A DNA stretch of 64,000 nucleotides from DASSQJ01 sp963772645 (GCA_963772645.1 CAVYYD010000011.1:248001-312000), one strand, 5' to 3'. Shown: positions 29,838 through 38,565, counted from the first letter of the stretch. Notes: generated from the letters alone by a model not told the origin. A program made the numbers and translations.

Positions 29838-30893
29838 GCGAGCCCCTGGACCTGCGAGGGCTGGACCTGCCCGCTGCCGCTGCGGGACACCCCCACCGTC
29901 GTCATGGGCCACGGCGGCGGTGGGGCGATGTCGGCCGAGCTCGTCGAGAGCCTCTTCCTCCCCGCCCACGGCGGCGCCGCGGCCGCCGAGCTGGGGGATG
30001 CCGCGGTGCTGCCCGCGGTGCCCGGGCGCCTGGCCTTCTCCACCGACTCCTACGTCGTGAAGCCGATGTTCTTCCCCGGCGGCAGCATCGGCGACCTCGC
30101 CGTCAACGGCACGGTCAACGACCTCGCGATGGTCGGGGCGCGGCCGCTCTACCTCTCGACCGCCTACGTGCTCGCCGAGGGGACGTCGATGGAGGACCTC
30201 GGGCGGGTGGCGACCGCGGTCGGCAGGGCGGCCGCTCGGGCCGGGGTCCGGCTCGTCACCGGTGACACCAAGGTCGTCGACCACGGCAGCGGCGACGGGG
30301 TCTACCTCACGACGGCCGGGATCGGCGTCGTCCCCGACGGTGTCGACATCGGCCCGCACCGCGCCAGGGCCGGGGACGTCGTCCTGGTCAGCGGGGACCT
30401 CGGGATGCACGGCGTCGCCGTGATGAGCTGCCGGGAGGGGCTGGAGTTCGGCACGACCGTCGAGAGCGACTCGGCGCCGCTGCACGGGCTGGTCGCGGAC
30501 CTGCTCGCGGCCGGGGTCGACGTGCACGTGCTGCGCGACCCGACGCGGGGCGGGGTGGCGTCGACGCTCAACGAGATCGCGTCCGCGGCCGGCATGGGGG
30601 TCCGGCTCGTCGAGGCGGACCTGCCGGTTCCGCCGGAGGTGCGCGACGCCTGCGGGCTGCTCGGGCTCGACCCGCTGCAGGTCGCCAACGAGGGCAAGCT
30701 CGTCGCCTTCGTGCCGGCCGCCCAGGCCGACCTGGCGCTGGCGACGATGCGGGCCGACCCGCTCGGCGCCCGGGCCTGCCGGATCGGGACGGTCGTCGAG
30801 GACCACCCCGGGGTGGTCACGGTCCGCACCGGCCTCGGGGGGACGCGGGTGCTCGACCTGCCGATCGGGGAGCAGCTGCCGCGGATCTGCTGA
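29834..30893 (+). CDS. hypE: Carbamoyl dehydratase HypE (one frame break)
   Basis: About 350 residues, converting the HypF-delivered carbamoyl group on its terminal Cys to thiocyanate. GTG 29834 begins MSEPLDLR; after a break near 29857 the protein reads GWTCPLPLRDTPTVVMGHGG, the classic HypE start, followed by DSYVVKPMFFPGGSIG and RDPTRGGVASTLNEIA. It ends PRIC with the functional C-terminal Cys. It is the last gene of hypFCDE and stops three bases from the convergent bpa gene. Confidence 0.91.
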
Positions 30894-30896
30894 GGG

Positions 30897-31535
30897 TCAG
30901 AGGTACTGGCCGGTGCCCTCGGTGTGCCCCGGCTCGCCCGACGGTCCCTGCTGCGGGTGCGGCATCCCCGGGCGCGGGCCGGGCCCCTGGCCGGGGCGCA
31001 TCCCCGGCGGCAGGGCCCGCATCTGCTGCAGCTGGGCCTGGGCGGCCATCTGCTGGGCGACGAGCGCGGTCTGGATGCCGTGGAAGAGGCCCTCGAGCCA
31101 GCCGACGAGCTGGGCCTGGGCGATCCGCAGCTCGGCGTCGCTGGGCTGCTCGTCCCGGAACGGCAGGGCGATCCGCTCCAGCTCGGCGACGAGCTCGGGC
31201 GCCAGGCCGTCCTTCAGCTCGGCGATCGAGCGGTCGTGGATGTCGGCGAGGCGGGCCCGGCCGCGGTCGTCGAGCGGGGCGCTGCGCACCTCCTCGAGGA
31301 GCTGCTTGACCATCGAGCCGATCCGCATCACCTTCGCCGGCTGCTCGACGAGGTCGGCCGGGTTCTGCGGACGGTGCTCCTCCTCGCCGTCGTCCGCCCT
31401 GGGGGCGCGCGGCGCCACGCCCATCCCCTCGGGGGTCACGACGACGACCTTGTCCTCGTCGTGGGCGACGGTCGCCGGGACGGTCCGGGGGCCGTCGTCG
31501 TCCTGCTCGCGGTCGGGTCGGGGCTGGTCGCTCAT
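30897..31535 (-). CDS. bpa: Bacterial proteasome activator Bpa/PafE
   Basis: A 212-residue homologue of mycobacterial Rv3780. The C-terminal GQYL is the motif that docks into 20S proteasome alpha-ring pockets and opens the gate without ATP. The middle (PAKVMRIGSMVKQLLEEVRS to LVGWLEGLFHGIQTALVAQQ) forms the helical ring-forming domain, and the Pro/Gly/Gln-rich segment before GQYL is a flexible tether. The start is ATG 31535 (MSDQPRPD); upstream starts add non-conserved residues. It implies the organism has a Pup-proteasome system elsewhere. Confidence 0.93.
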   Translation of the reverse strand: MSDQPRPDREQDDDGPRTVPATVAHDEDKVVVVTPEGMGVAPRAPRADDGEEEHRPQNPADLVEQPAKVMRIGSMVKQLLEEVRSAPLDDRGRARLADIHDRSIAELKDGLAPELVAELERIALPFRDEQPSDAELRIAQAQLVGWLEGLFHGIQTALVAQQMAAQAQLQQMRALPPGMRPGQGPGPRPGMPHPQQGPSGEPGHTEGTGQYL

Positions 31536-31641
31536 CCCCCCATCCTGCCCCGTCCTCCTCGAGGTCGGGTGCTCGGACGGTCGCCCGGGCAGCCACCTGA
31601 GCACCCGAGGCGGGGTGGTGGCGTGTCTGGACATCGTTCAT

Positions 31642-31684
31642 CGATACCGGTATCGTTTTTCGATAGTTATCGACGGTCGATACC
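31642..31684. promoter_or_regulatory. TATCG-type palindromic operators of the DUF2975/XRE pair
   Basis: In an AT-rich pocket unlike its surroundings stand a perfect palindrome CGATACCGGTATCG (31642-31655), a second CGATAGTTATCG (31661-31672, centres 18 bp apart) and a half-site CGATACC (31678-31684). They lie just before the ribosome site AGGAGG of the DUF2975 gene. The helix-turn-helix protein encoded two genes on is the obvious candidate ligand. Confidence 0.6.
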
Positions 31685-31696
31685 CCAGGAGGCGTC

Positions 31697-32320
31697 ATGT
31701 CCGCACAGGACCGGAGGGACCGACCCCGCCGGGACCTGCTCGCCGTCGGGCGCTCGGACCGCTGGGGCATGGTCGGCCTCGTCACCCTGGTCGCAGTCGT
31801 CACCGTGGTCGCCGAGGTCCTCTCGCCGGTGCTCGCCTGGCTGCGGGGCGAGGCGCTGCGGGTCCCCGCGTTCGGGCCGGTCCAGGTGCCGGTCCTCGAC
31901 GGCGCGGGCGTCCGCCACTCCGAGGCCTCCTACGACGTGCACCTCGTCGACCCGACGACGGCCCAGCGCGTCCTCGACCTGGTGCCCGGGGTCCTGCTCA
32001 CCCTCGTCGTCGCCGGGGCGTGCTGGATGGTCCTGGCCCTGGTCCGCGACGTCGCGGCCGGCGACCCGTTCCGTGGGCGCGCCGCCGGCCGGCTGTGGCT
32101 GCTCGCCCTGCTGCTCGCCGCGGGCGTCCCGGTCGCCTGGTTCCTGCGCGCGGCCGTGGACGTGGTGCTCCTCACCGAGATGCACCTCGGCCCGGGCGGC
32201 CCCGGCGTCTCCCTCGACCTGCCGTGGGCCGCCGTCCTCGCCGGGGCGGTCGCCGCCCTCATCGCCTCGGCGTTCCAGTCGGGGGCGAGGCTGCGCGAGG
32301 ACGTGGACGGCCTCGTCTGA
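31697..32320 (+). CDS. DUF2975-domain membrane protein
   Basis: A 207-residue protein with four predicted membrane helices (about residues 23-45, 97-118, 130-150 and 170-192) and a soluble loop containing SEASYDVHLVDP after the first helix, the usual DUF2975 architecture. The loop between helices 2 and 3 contains DVAAGDPFRGRAAGRLW. ATG 31697 follows CCAGGAGGCGTC. Its stop overlaps the start of a small XRE regulator (TGATG). The two-gene DUF2975/XRE unit is common in Gram-positive bacteria; its physiological role is unknown. Confidence 0.85.
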   Translation: MSAQDRRDRPRRDLLAVGRSDRWGMVGLVTLVAVVTVVAEVLSPVLAWLRGEALRVPAFGPVQVPVLDGAGVRHSEASYDVHLVDPTTAQRVLDLVPGVLLTLVVAGACWMVLALVRDVAAGDPFRGRAAGRLWLLALLLAAGVPVAWFLRAAVDVVLLTEMHLGPGGPGVSLDLPWAAVLAGAVAALIASAFQSGARLREDVDGLV

Positions 32321-32595
32321 TGCCGGCCGAGGAGCCCCACCGGGTCGTGTGCCACCTCGACCGCCTCCTCGAGGAGCGGGGGATGACGCTCGCCGCCCTC
32401 GCCGAGGCCGTGGGGGTCACGGTCGTCAACCTCTCGGTGCTCAAGAACGACCGGGCCCGGGCCGTGCGGTTCAGCACGCTCACCGCCGTCTGCGACGTCC
32501 TCGGCTGCCAGGTCGGGGACGTGCTCAGCGTCGCGCCGCTGCGGTCCCCCGCGTCCTCGCTGGCACCCTCCCGGGCCGGGGCTCCCGCCCCCTGA
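32320..32595 (+). CDS. Small XRE/Cro-family transcriptional regulator
   Basis: A 91-residue protein that is almost entirely a Cro/CI-type helix-turn-helix: CHLDRLLEERGMTLAALAEAVGVTVVNLSVLKNDRARAVRF, split here as a recognition helix around VTVVNLSVLKND. CDVLGCQVGDVLSV is the conserved end of this YozG-like group. It is translationally coupled to the DUF2975 gene and probably binds the TATCG palindromes upstream of the pair. A 20-residue Pro/Ala/Ser tail is unstructured. Confidence 0.87.
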   Translation: MPAEEPHRVVCHLDRLLEERGMTLAALAEAVGVTVVNLSVLKNDRARAVRFSTLTAVCDVLGCQVGDVLSVAPLRSPASSLAPSRAGAPAP

Positions 32596-32617
32596 CGCCC
32601 GAGCCCGCGTCGGGTGC

Positions 32618-33868
32618 TCAGGTGGTCGCCGGGGCGGCTGTCCGGGCACCCGACGGCGGTGCCGGGGCGGTGGCGCGGCGGAGCAGCGGCTGCGACGCCA
32701 GGGCGAGCACGGCAGCGGTGACCCCTGCGGCGACGGTCACCGAGAAGGCCCCGTGGTGTCCCTGGGCGTCGGCCAGCCGGCCCGCCACCGCCGAGCCGAG
32801 CGCGTACCCGACGCCGGTCACCGAGGCGAGCAGCGTCATCGCGGTCCCCACCCGGGCCGGCGGGACGGCCCGCTCGCCGAGGACGAAGACGCTGATCATG
32901 TACGGGGCGATGACGAAGCCGAGGACCAGGACGACGCCGAAGAGCCGCGGGACGCTGTCGGTGACCAGGAGCGGGGTGGAGAGCACGGCAAGGCCCGATG
33001 CCGCGACGAGGACCCGGGTGGGGAAGCCGACCCGGGGTGGCAGCCCGGCGACGGCGAGGCCGGCGAGCACCGAGCCGACCCCGAGGGTGGCGTGGACGAT
33101 GCCGGCGAGCCCCGGCACCCCGGCGGCGGTGGTCAGCGCCGTCGTCCCGGTCTGGACCGACCCGAAGACCATCCCCATGAGCAGCTGGGCGAGGAGCAGC
33201 ACGACGAACGCGGCCGAGAGGATGCGGCCGGTCGCCGGCCCGCTCGGACGGTGGGCATGGGTCAGGGCGGCGGTGTGGTGCAGCCCGAACGCCGTGCCGA
33301 AGCCCAGGAGGATGACCGCCGCGGCCGAGACGGCGAGGGCCGGGCTGACGAGCACCGCGAGCACGCCCACGGCGGCCGGGCCGAGGACGAACGAGGCCTC
33401 GTCGGCGGCGCCCTCGTACGAGAAGGCGGTCTCCATGAGGCGTGGCTGGTGCTCGCCCTGGTGGCGGGTCAGGGGGCGCCACCGGACCCGGGCCAGCGGG
33501 CCGATCTGCGGCATCGCGGCGCCGGCGAGCGCGGCGGCCACGATGACGGCCGCGGGCGCGGCGCCCCCGGTGGCGAGCGCCACGAGGACGAGCAGGCCGA
33601 CGCCGCCGGCCGCGGACTGGACGAGGACGACCGGCCGCTGGCCGACCCGGTCGGCGAGCGCGCCGGCGAACGGCGCGCCGACCGCGTTCGCGACGGCGAG
33701 GGCACCCGCAGCGGCGCCACCCAGGGCGTAGGAGCCGGTGGTGCCGGCGACGAGCAGGAGGGTGCCCATCTGGCTCATCGCCAGGGGCAGCCGGCCGACG
33801 AAGGCGACGAGCACGTAGAGGGGACCGGCGAGGGAGAACAGCCGCCGGTACGAGGCCAGGGGGGACAT
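32618..33868 (-). CDS. MFS transporter
   Basis: A 416-residue, 12-helix MFS protein. The start MSPLASYRRLFSLAGPLYVLV and the motif A region APFAGALADRVGQRPVVLVQ identify the fold. The half between helices 6 and 7 contains HHTAALTHAHRP. ATG 33868 is used because the longer open frame adds low-complexity residues. It converges with the XRE gene (22 bp gap containing a short CCCGA/TCGGG hairpin). Substrate unknown. Confidence 0.82.
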   Translation of the reverse strand: MSPLASYRRLFSLAGPLYVLVAFVGRLPLAMSQMGTLLLVAGTTGSYALGGAAAGALAVANAVGAPFAGALADRVGQRPVVLVQSAAGGVGLLVLVALATGGAAPAAVIVAAALAGAAMPQIGPLARVRWRPLTRHQGEHQPRLMETAFSYEGAADEASFVLGPAAVGVLAVLVSPALAVSAAAVILLGFGTAFGLHHTAALTHAHRPSGPATGRILSAAFVVLLLAQLLMGMVFGSVQTGTTALTTAAGVPGLAGIVHATLGVGSVLAGLAVAGLPPRVGFPTRVLVAASGLAVLSTPLLVTDSVPRLFGVVLVLGFVIAPYMISVFVLGERAVPPARVGTAMTLLASVTGVGYALGSAVAGRLADAQGHHGAFSVTVAAGVTAAVLALASQPLLRRATAPAPPSGARTAAPATT

Positions 33869-34160
33869 CGGGTGCTTTCGGTCCTGCGCCCGGGTAGGGC
33901 GGAGCGGGCGTGCGCCGAACCCGCCTCCAACGGCGCACCGAGGACCCTGTGCTGACCCGCAGTCTACCGGTGGTGCCGGGGTGCGGCGGCGCAGCCGGGA
34001 GCACGGCGCCGCCCGTCGGCGCCATCGGCCCCTGGTCGGGTGGTGGTGACCGGTGGGCGAGAACGTGGGCCGGAGCGGCCCGCGGCCGGCTCGCCGGGGT
34101 CGAGACTGGGGCCAGCCCTCGCCCGGGCGCCCGGGCCGGACCCGAACAGAGAGGCCGCAG
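33869..34160. other. Intergenic region between divergent MFS and acyl-CoA synthetase genes
   Basis: 292 bp, the longest stretch without a gene. I find the ribosome-site-like GAGAGG before ATG 34161 but no convincing -10/-35 pair, palindrome or small open frame with coding bias. Confidence 0.5.
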
Positions 34161-35693
34161 ATGATCGTCCCGTTCACCGTCACCGACTTCATCGACCGGG
34201 CACGCACCGTGTACGGCGACCGGGTGGGCGTCGTCGACGAACCCGACCAGGTGGCCCCTCCGCTGCCCGACCTCACCTACGCCGAGGTCGCCGACCTGGC
34301 GCAGCGGCAGGCGGCGAAGCTCGACGAACTCGGCATCGAGGTGGGGGAGCGGGTGGCGGTCGTCTCGCACAACGCCGCCCGGCTGCTCGTCTCGTTCTTC
34401 GGGGTCTGCGGCTCGGGACGGGTGCTCGTCCCGGTCAACTTCCGGCTCAAGCCCGACGAGGTGCGCTACATCGTCGGGCACTCCGGGGCCAGGGTCGTCC
34501 TCGTCGACCCGGAGCTCGACGCCCCGCTCGCCTCGGTGACGGCCGAGCACCGGTTCGTCCTCGGCGACGACGACGACGCGATCTTCGCGCCGCCCGGGGC
34601 GAGCCCGCGGCCGTGGGAGGCGGACGAGAACGCGACGGCCACCATCAACTACACGTCGGGCACGACGGCGCGGCCCAAGGGTGTGCAGATCACCCATCGC
34701 AACATCTGGGCCAACGCGGTGACCTTCGGGCTCCACGCGGGGCTCTCCGACCGCGACGTCTACCTGCACACGCTGCCGATGTTCCACGCCAACGGGTGGG
34801 GGATGCCGTTCGCGGCCACCGGGGTCGGGGCCCGCCACGTCGTGCTCCGGAAGATCGACGGGACCGAGATCCTGCGTCGGGTCCGCGACCACGGGGTGAC
34901 CCTGATGTGCGCCGCCCCGGCCGTCGTCAACGCCGTGCTCGACGCGGCGGGCTCGTGGGAGGGCGAGGTGCCGGGGAGGGACCGGGTGCGCATCATCGTC
35001 GCCGGCGCGCCGCCGCCGACCAAGACGGTCGCACGGGTCGAGGCCGAGCTGGGCTGGGAGTTCATCCAGATCTACGGGCTCACCGAGACCTCGCCGCTGT
35101 TGACGATCAACCGGCGCCGGGGCGAGTGGGACGAGCTGTCGGTGGAGGAGCGGGCCGCGCGGCTCGTTCGCGCGGGCGCCCCGGCGCTCGGGGTGCGGCT
35201 CGCGCTCTCGCCCGACGGCGAGGTGCTGGCCCGCTCGAACGTCGTCCTCGAGGGGTACTGGGAGCAGCCGGAGGAGAGCGAGCGGGCGCTGGAGGGCGGA
35301 TGGTTCCACACCGGCGACGGCGGCACGGTCGAGAACGGCTACCTGACGATCAGCGACCGGAAGAAGGACGTCATCATCACCGGCGGGGAGAACGTGTCCT
35401 CGGTGGAGGTCGAGGACGTGATCTTCAGCCACCCCGCGGTCACCGAGGTGGCGGTGATCGGCGTGCCGGACGAGAAGTGGGGCGAGACGATCAAGGCGCT
35501 CGTCGTCGTCGCGCCCGACGCGGCGGTGACCGAGGACGAGATCGTCGCGTGGTGCAAGGAGCGGGCGGCCGGCTACAAGGCACCGACATCGGTGGAGTTC
35601 CGCACCGAGCTGGCCCGGACCGCGACCGGTAAGCTGCAGAAGTTCAAGCTGCGCGCCCCCTACTGGGAGGGCCGCGAACGCCAGGTCAACTGA
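34161..35693 (+). CDS. Acyl-CoA synthetase (AMP-binding, fatty-acyl-CoA ligase type)
   Basis: A complete 510-residue ANL-superfamily ligase. The phosphate loop is NYTSGTTARPKGVQITH, the A5 motif IYGLTETSPLL, the A7 hinge region GWFHTGDGGTVENGYLTISDRKKD, and the A10 lysine lies in RTATGKLQKF. PMFHANGWGMPF is typical of medium/long-chain and aryl-CoA ligases close to AlkK. ATG 34161 follows GAGAGGCCGC. The gene stands alone, divergent from the MFS gene and convergent with the quinone oxidoreductase. It is intact, in contrast to the broken ligase at 14755. Confidence 0.88.
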   Translation: MIVPFTVTDFIDRARTVYGDRVGVVDEPDQVAPPLPDLTYAEVADLAQRQAAKLDELGIEVGERVAVVSHNAARLLVSFFGVCGSGRVLVPVNFRLKPDEVRYIVGHSGARVVLVDPELDAPLASVTAEHRFVLGDDDDAIFAPPGASPRPWEADENATATINYTSGTTARPKGVQITHRNIWANAVTFGLHAGLSDRDVYLHTLPMFHANGWGMPFAATGVGARHVVLRKIDGTEILRRVRDHGVTLMCAAPAVVNAVLDAAGSWEGEVPGRDRVRIIVAGAPPPTKTVARVEAELGWEFIQIYGLTETSPLLTINRRRGEWDELSVEERAARLVRAGAPALGVRLALSPDGEVLARSNVVLEGYWEQPEESERALEGGWFHTGDGGTVENGYLTISDRKKDVIITGGENVSSVEVEDVIFSHPAVTEVAVIGVPDEKWGETIKALVVVAPDAAVTEDEIVAWCKERAAGYKAPTSVEFRTELARTATGKLQKFKLRAPYWEGRERQVN

Positions 35694-35712
35694 GCTCGGG
35701 CGCCCGGGTGCC

Positions 35713-36690
35713 TCAGGGGGTCAGGAGGATCTTCCCGACGTGCCCGCTGGCCTCCAGCTCCCGGTGGGCGGCGGCGGCCTCGGCGAGCGGGTACCGCGAC
35801 TGGATGACCGGGCGCACCGAGCCGTCGGCGACGAGCGGCCAGACGTGCTCGGCGACCGCGGCGACGATCGCCGCCTTCTCCTCGGCCGGCCGTGCCCGCA
35901 GTGTCGTCCCGATGACCGCCGCGCGCTTCGCCATGAGCGCCGCGATGTCGAGCTCGGCCCTGCTGCCCCCCTGCATCCCGATGATGACGAGCCGGCCGCC
36001 GGGGGCGAGCACGGCGATGTTCCGCTGCAGGTACTTCGCCCCGATGATGTCGAGGACGACGTCGGCGCCGCGTCCGCCGGTGGCCTCTCGGACCTTCTCG
36101 ACGAAGTCGTCCTGGTGGTAGTCGACGAGGATCTCGGCGCCGAGCTCGCGGCAGGACTGGAGCTTCTCCGCACTGCCTGCCGTGACCGCGACCCGGGCCC
36201 CGTTCTCCCGGGCCAGCTGGATCGCCATCGTGCCGACCCCCGAGGACCCGCCGTGGACGAGGAGCACCTCACCCGGTTCGAGGTCGGCCGTCATGAAGAC
36301 GTTCGACCAGACGGTGCAGGCCACCTCGGGCAGCGCCGCGGCGTCCTCGAGCGTGAGCCCGTCGGGCACCGCGAGCAGCTGTCCGGCGGGCACGACGACG
36401 TACTCGGCGTACCCGCCCCCGGCGAGCAGGGCGCACACCCGGTCGCCCATGGCCCAGGCCTCGACGCCGTCGCCGAGGGCCTCGACCGTGCCGCTGACCT
36501 CGAGGCCGATGACCTCGGACGTGCCGGCCGGCGGCGGGTAGTGGCCCTGGCGCTGGAGGGTGTCGGCGCGGTTGACCCCCGCGGCGGCGACCCGGACGAG
36601 CACCTCGCCGGGGCCGGCCTCGGGGGTGTCGACGTCGGCGAGCACGAGGGCGTCGGGGCCGCCCGGACTGGTCACGGTGATGGCCTTCAT
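35713..36690 (-). CDS. NAD(P)H quinone oxidoreductase (zinc-less MDR family)
   Basis: A 325-residue QOR-type alcohol-dehydrogenase superfamily enzyme starting MKAITVTSPGGPDALVLADV. Characteristic blocks are RQGHYPPPAGTSEVIGLEVSG, LVHGGSSGVGTMAIQLAREN (NADPH-binding) and DVVLDIIGAKYLQRN, as in human TP53I3 and bacterial QorA-like proteins; zinc ligands are absent. There is no stop codon between it and the MobA-like domain upstream, so it could be translated as the C-terminal part of a 523-residue fusion. Only a weak ribosome site (GTGAG) precedes ATG 36690. Confidence 0.86.
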   Translation of the reverse strand: MKAITVTSPGGPDALVLADVDTPEAGPGEVLVRVAAAGVNRADTLQRQGHYPPPAGTSEVIGLEVSGTVEALGDGVEAWAMGDRVCALLAGGGYAEYVVVPAGQLLAVPDGLTLEDAAALPEVACTVWSNVFMTADLEPGEVLLVHGGSSGVGTMAIQLARENGARVAVTAGSAEKLQSCRELGAEILVDYHQDDFVEKVREATGGRGADVVLDIIGAKYLQRNIAVLAPGGRLVIIGMQGGSRAELDIAALMAKRAAVIGTTLRARPAEEKAAIVAAVAEHVWPLVADGSVRPVIQSRYPLAEAAAAHRELEASGHVGKILLTP

Positions 36691-37284
36691 GCGGCTCACG
36701 CTAGCCGGGACCGGCCCGGCCGGCGCCGGCCCGCTCAGCTCGACGAGGTCGGCGGGGGTGTCGACGTCGAGTGCCGCGACCCCCGGCACGGGGACGACGA
36801 CGTGGGCGAGGCCGAGGAGGCTGCGGGCCGGGACGCCGCGCGGGTCGTGGGGGAGGTGATGGCGCACGGCATCGGACCGGTAGACGGCGAGGAGCGGGTT
36901 GGGGACGCCCTCGCGGTCCGCTCCGACCGCGGCAGCCACCCCCGCCGCCGACGTCGAGAGCACCGCGGCGAGCTCACCGAGAGCCGGCGCGGCGAAGGGC
37001 ATGTCCCCCGCCACGACCGCCACGAGGGGGGTGTCGACCAGCGCGGCTCCGGCGGCGATGCCGGCGAGCGGGCCACCGCCCGTCGGTTCCTCCCGGGTCC
37101 AGGTGACCGGCCTCGAGGTGGGCCGTTCGGCGCCGACGGCGACCACGGGCCAGTGCTCCGGGAGCGCGGCGAGGAGGTGGTCCAGCACGGTCGTGCCGCG
37201 CAGCGGCGCCGCCAGCTTGTCGGCCCCGAACCGCGTCGCCCGGCCCCCGGCGAGGACGAGGACGGTGACGGGTGCGGAGACCAT
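36691..37284 (-). CDS. MobA-like NTP transferase domain, in frame with the quinone oxidoreductase
   Basis: Begins MVSAPVTVLVLAGGRATRFGADKLAAPLRG, the nucleotide-binding GG-x4-FG-x-DK signature of molybdenum cofactor guanylyl- or cytidylyltransferases. It continues through GGGPLAGIAAGAAL, VVAGDMPF and DVDTPADLVEL, the normal end of the domain. About a dozen Pro/Ala residues then lead directly into MKAITV of the oxidoreductase without a stop. It is either a natural fusion or a lost stop caused by a base error, since TGA and TAG codons occur in the +1 frame just after DLVE. It may also be a CoxI/MocA-type MoCo transferase. Confidence 0.78.
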
Positions 37285-37325
37285 CGGCCCAGCATAGGAA
37301 CCGGCCCGGCCCGGACCCGACTCGC

Positions 37326-38087
37326 TCAGTGCCGGTGCCCCAGCCGCTTCTCGAGGACCGATGCCGTCTGCCGAAGCGCCAGCACCAGCCGGCCCTGCGC
37401 CGCGGCATCCACCTCCGCCTCGGGGTAGGTGACGGCGACCGCCGCGACGGGGTAGTCGTTGTGGTCCATCACCGCGACGGCGACCGATCCCAGCCCCGGT
37501 GTGACCAGGCCGTCCTCGACGGCATAGCCCCGCTGGCGCACCCGCTGCAGCTCCGAGCGCAGCGCCGTCGTCGAGGTCGGTCCGCGGCCGTCGCGCTGGA
37601 CGAGGGCATCCCGGTCGGGGAACAGCGCCCGGACCTGGGCCTGTGGCAGCTCGGCCAGCATCGCCAGACCGGTCGCGGTGAGCGGGGCCGGGAGCCGGAC
37701 ACCGACGTCGGTGACGAGGAGCGGTCGGCCGGGTGCGCGAGCCTCGACGACGTAGAGCACGTCCGGTCCGTGGAGCACGGCGAGGTGGGCGTTCTGCCCG
37801 CACGAGTCGACGAGCCGGTCCATGAGGCCCCGGGCCATCCGCTCGAGCGGTGCCTGCCGCTGGTACGCCGACCCGAGCTCGTACGCCGCGAGCCCGAGGC
37901 CGTAGCGGCGCTCCTCGGGCAGGTGCCGGACGTAGCCCCGCTCGACGAGCACCGCGAGCAGGTGGTAGACGCTGGACCGGGGCAGGCCGAGGTCGCGCGC
38001 GAGGGCAGCGGCGGGAACGGGCTCGCCCCGTCGGGCGATGAGGCCGAGGAGGTCGAGCGCGTGTCCGGCGGCAGGCGCGTTGGCCAC
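37326..38087 (-). CDS. hutR: IclR-family regulator, probable hut activator HutR
   Basis: A 253-residue IclR protein. The N-terminal winged helix is ALARDLGLPRSSVYHLLAVLVERGYV and the C-terminal effector domain contains HGPDVLYVVEARAPG, ATGLAMLAEL and RGYAVEDGLVTPGLGSVAVAV. GTG 38087 gives the natural start. A 16-bp inverted repeat 8-23 bp upstream of that start recurs exactly in front of hutH and in weaker form at two more hut promoters. That supports autoregulation and control of histidine catabolism. An IclR-type HutR is known from corynebacteria. The gene follows marR by 37 bp on the same strand. Confidence 0.8.
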   Translation of the reverse strand: MANAPAAGHALDLLGLIARRGEPVPAAALARDLGLPRSSVYHLLAVLVERGYVRHLPEERRYGLGLAAYELGSAYQRQAPLERMARGLMDRLVDSCGQNAHLAVLHGPDVLYVVEARAPGRPLLVTDVGVRLPAPLTATGLAMLAELPQAQVRALFPDRDALVQRDGRGPTSTTALRSELQRVRQRGYAVEDGLVTPGLGSVAVAVMDHNDYPVAAVAVTYPEAEVDAAAQGRLVLALRQTASVLEKRLGHRH

Positions 38088-38094
38088 CGGCCCA

Positions 38095-38110
38095 GTCTCG
38101 CACCCGAGAC
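38095..38110. promoter_or_regulatory. HutR-type operator in front of the IclR gene (site 1)
   Basis: GTCTCG-CACC-CGAGAC is a perfect inverted repeat ending 7 nt from the GTG start on the minus strand. Its reverse complement is base-for-base identical to the hutH site. The closeness to the start codon suggests that binding here blocks transcription (autorepression). Confidence 0.65.
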
Positions 38111-38124
38111 CGCGGCGCAGGTCG

Positions 38125-38565
38125 TCACGCGCCGGCGTCGAGGAACCCGAGGATGCGGCGCAGCGCCGCCCGGTCGGTGTCGGACAGGCGGGCGAAGTAC
38201 TCCTCTGCCTCGGCCCGCCGGGTCGTGTCGACCTCGGCGAGCAGGCGTTCGCCCCGCGGGCTGAGCCCGACGACGGTGGCACGTCGGTCGGTCGGGTCGG
38301 GCAGCCGGTGGGCCAGGCCGTGCGCCTCCAGCGAGTCGACGACGTCGGTGACCGACCGGGGCGCGACCCGCAGGTGCTGGGCCAGCTCGCCGAGCCGCAT
38401 CGTGCCGTGGTGCCCGATCACCCGCAGCGCACGGGCGTGGTGCGGTGCCAGGTCGTAGGGCTCGTAGGCCCGTGTCCCACGCCGCCGCAGGTCCCGGGCG
38501 ACCCGCATGACGAGGTCCCCGAGGTCGAGCTCGGCGGCCGGGGCGTCGTCGCGGTCGGGTCGCAT
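38125..38565 (-). CDS. MarR-family transcriptional regulator
   Basis: A 146-residue MarR regulator. The winged helix MRLGELAQHLRVAPRSVTDVVDSLEAHGLAHR and wing DRRATVVGLSPRGERLL are clear. It is divergent from an ABC exporter across 84 bp. TAGCAT (38573-38578) ends 7 nt before ATG 38565, so its mRNA is probably leaderless. A 13-bp palindrome in the shared region is a likely operator controlling the exporter. Confidence 0.89.
   Translation of the reverse strand: MRPDRDDAPAAELDLGDLVMRVARDLRRRGTRAYEPYDLAPHHARALRVIGHHGTMRLGELAQHLRVAPRSVTDVVDSLEAHGLAHRLPDPTDRRATVVGLSPRGERLLAEVDTTRRAEAEEYFARLSDTDRAALRRILGFLDAGA

Noticed and set aside
32259..35432. A 1057-codon open frame on the minus strand across the MFS and acyl-CoA synthetase genes
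   Set aside because: Low-complexity Arg/Pro/Gly/Asp composition, no recognisable domain, and it opposes genes with clear family motifs. Long shadow frames are expected in DNA this GC-rich.
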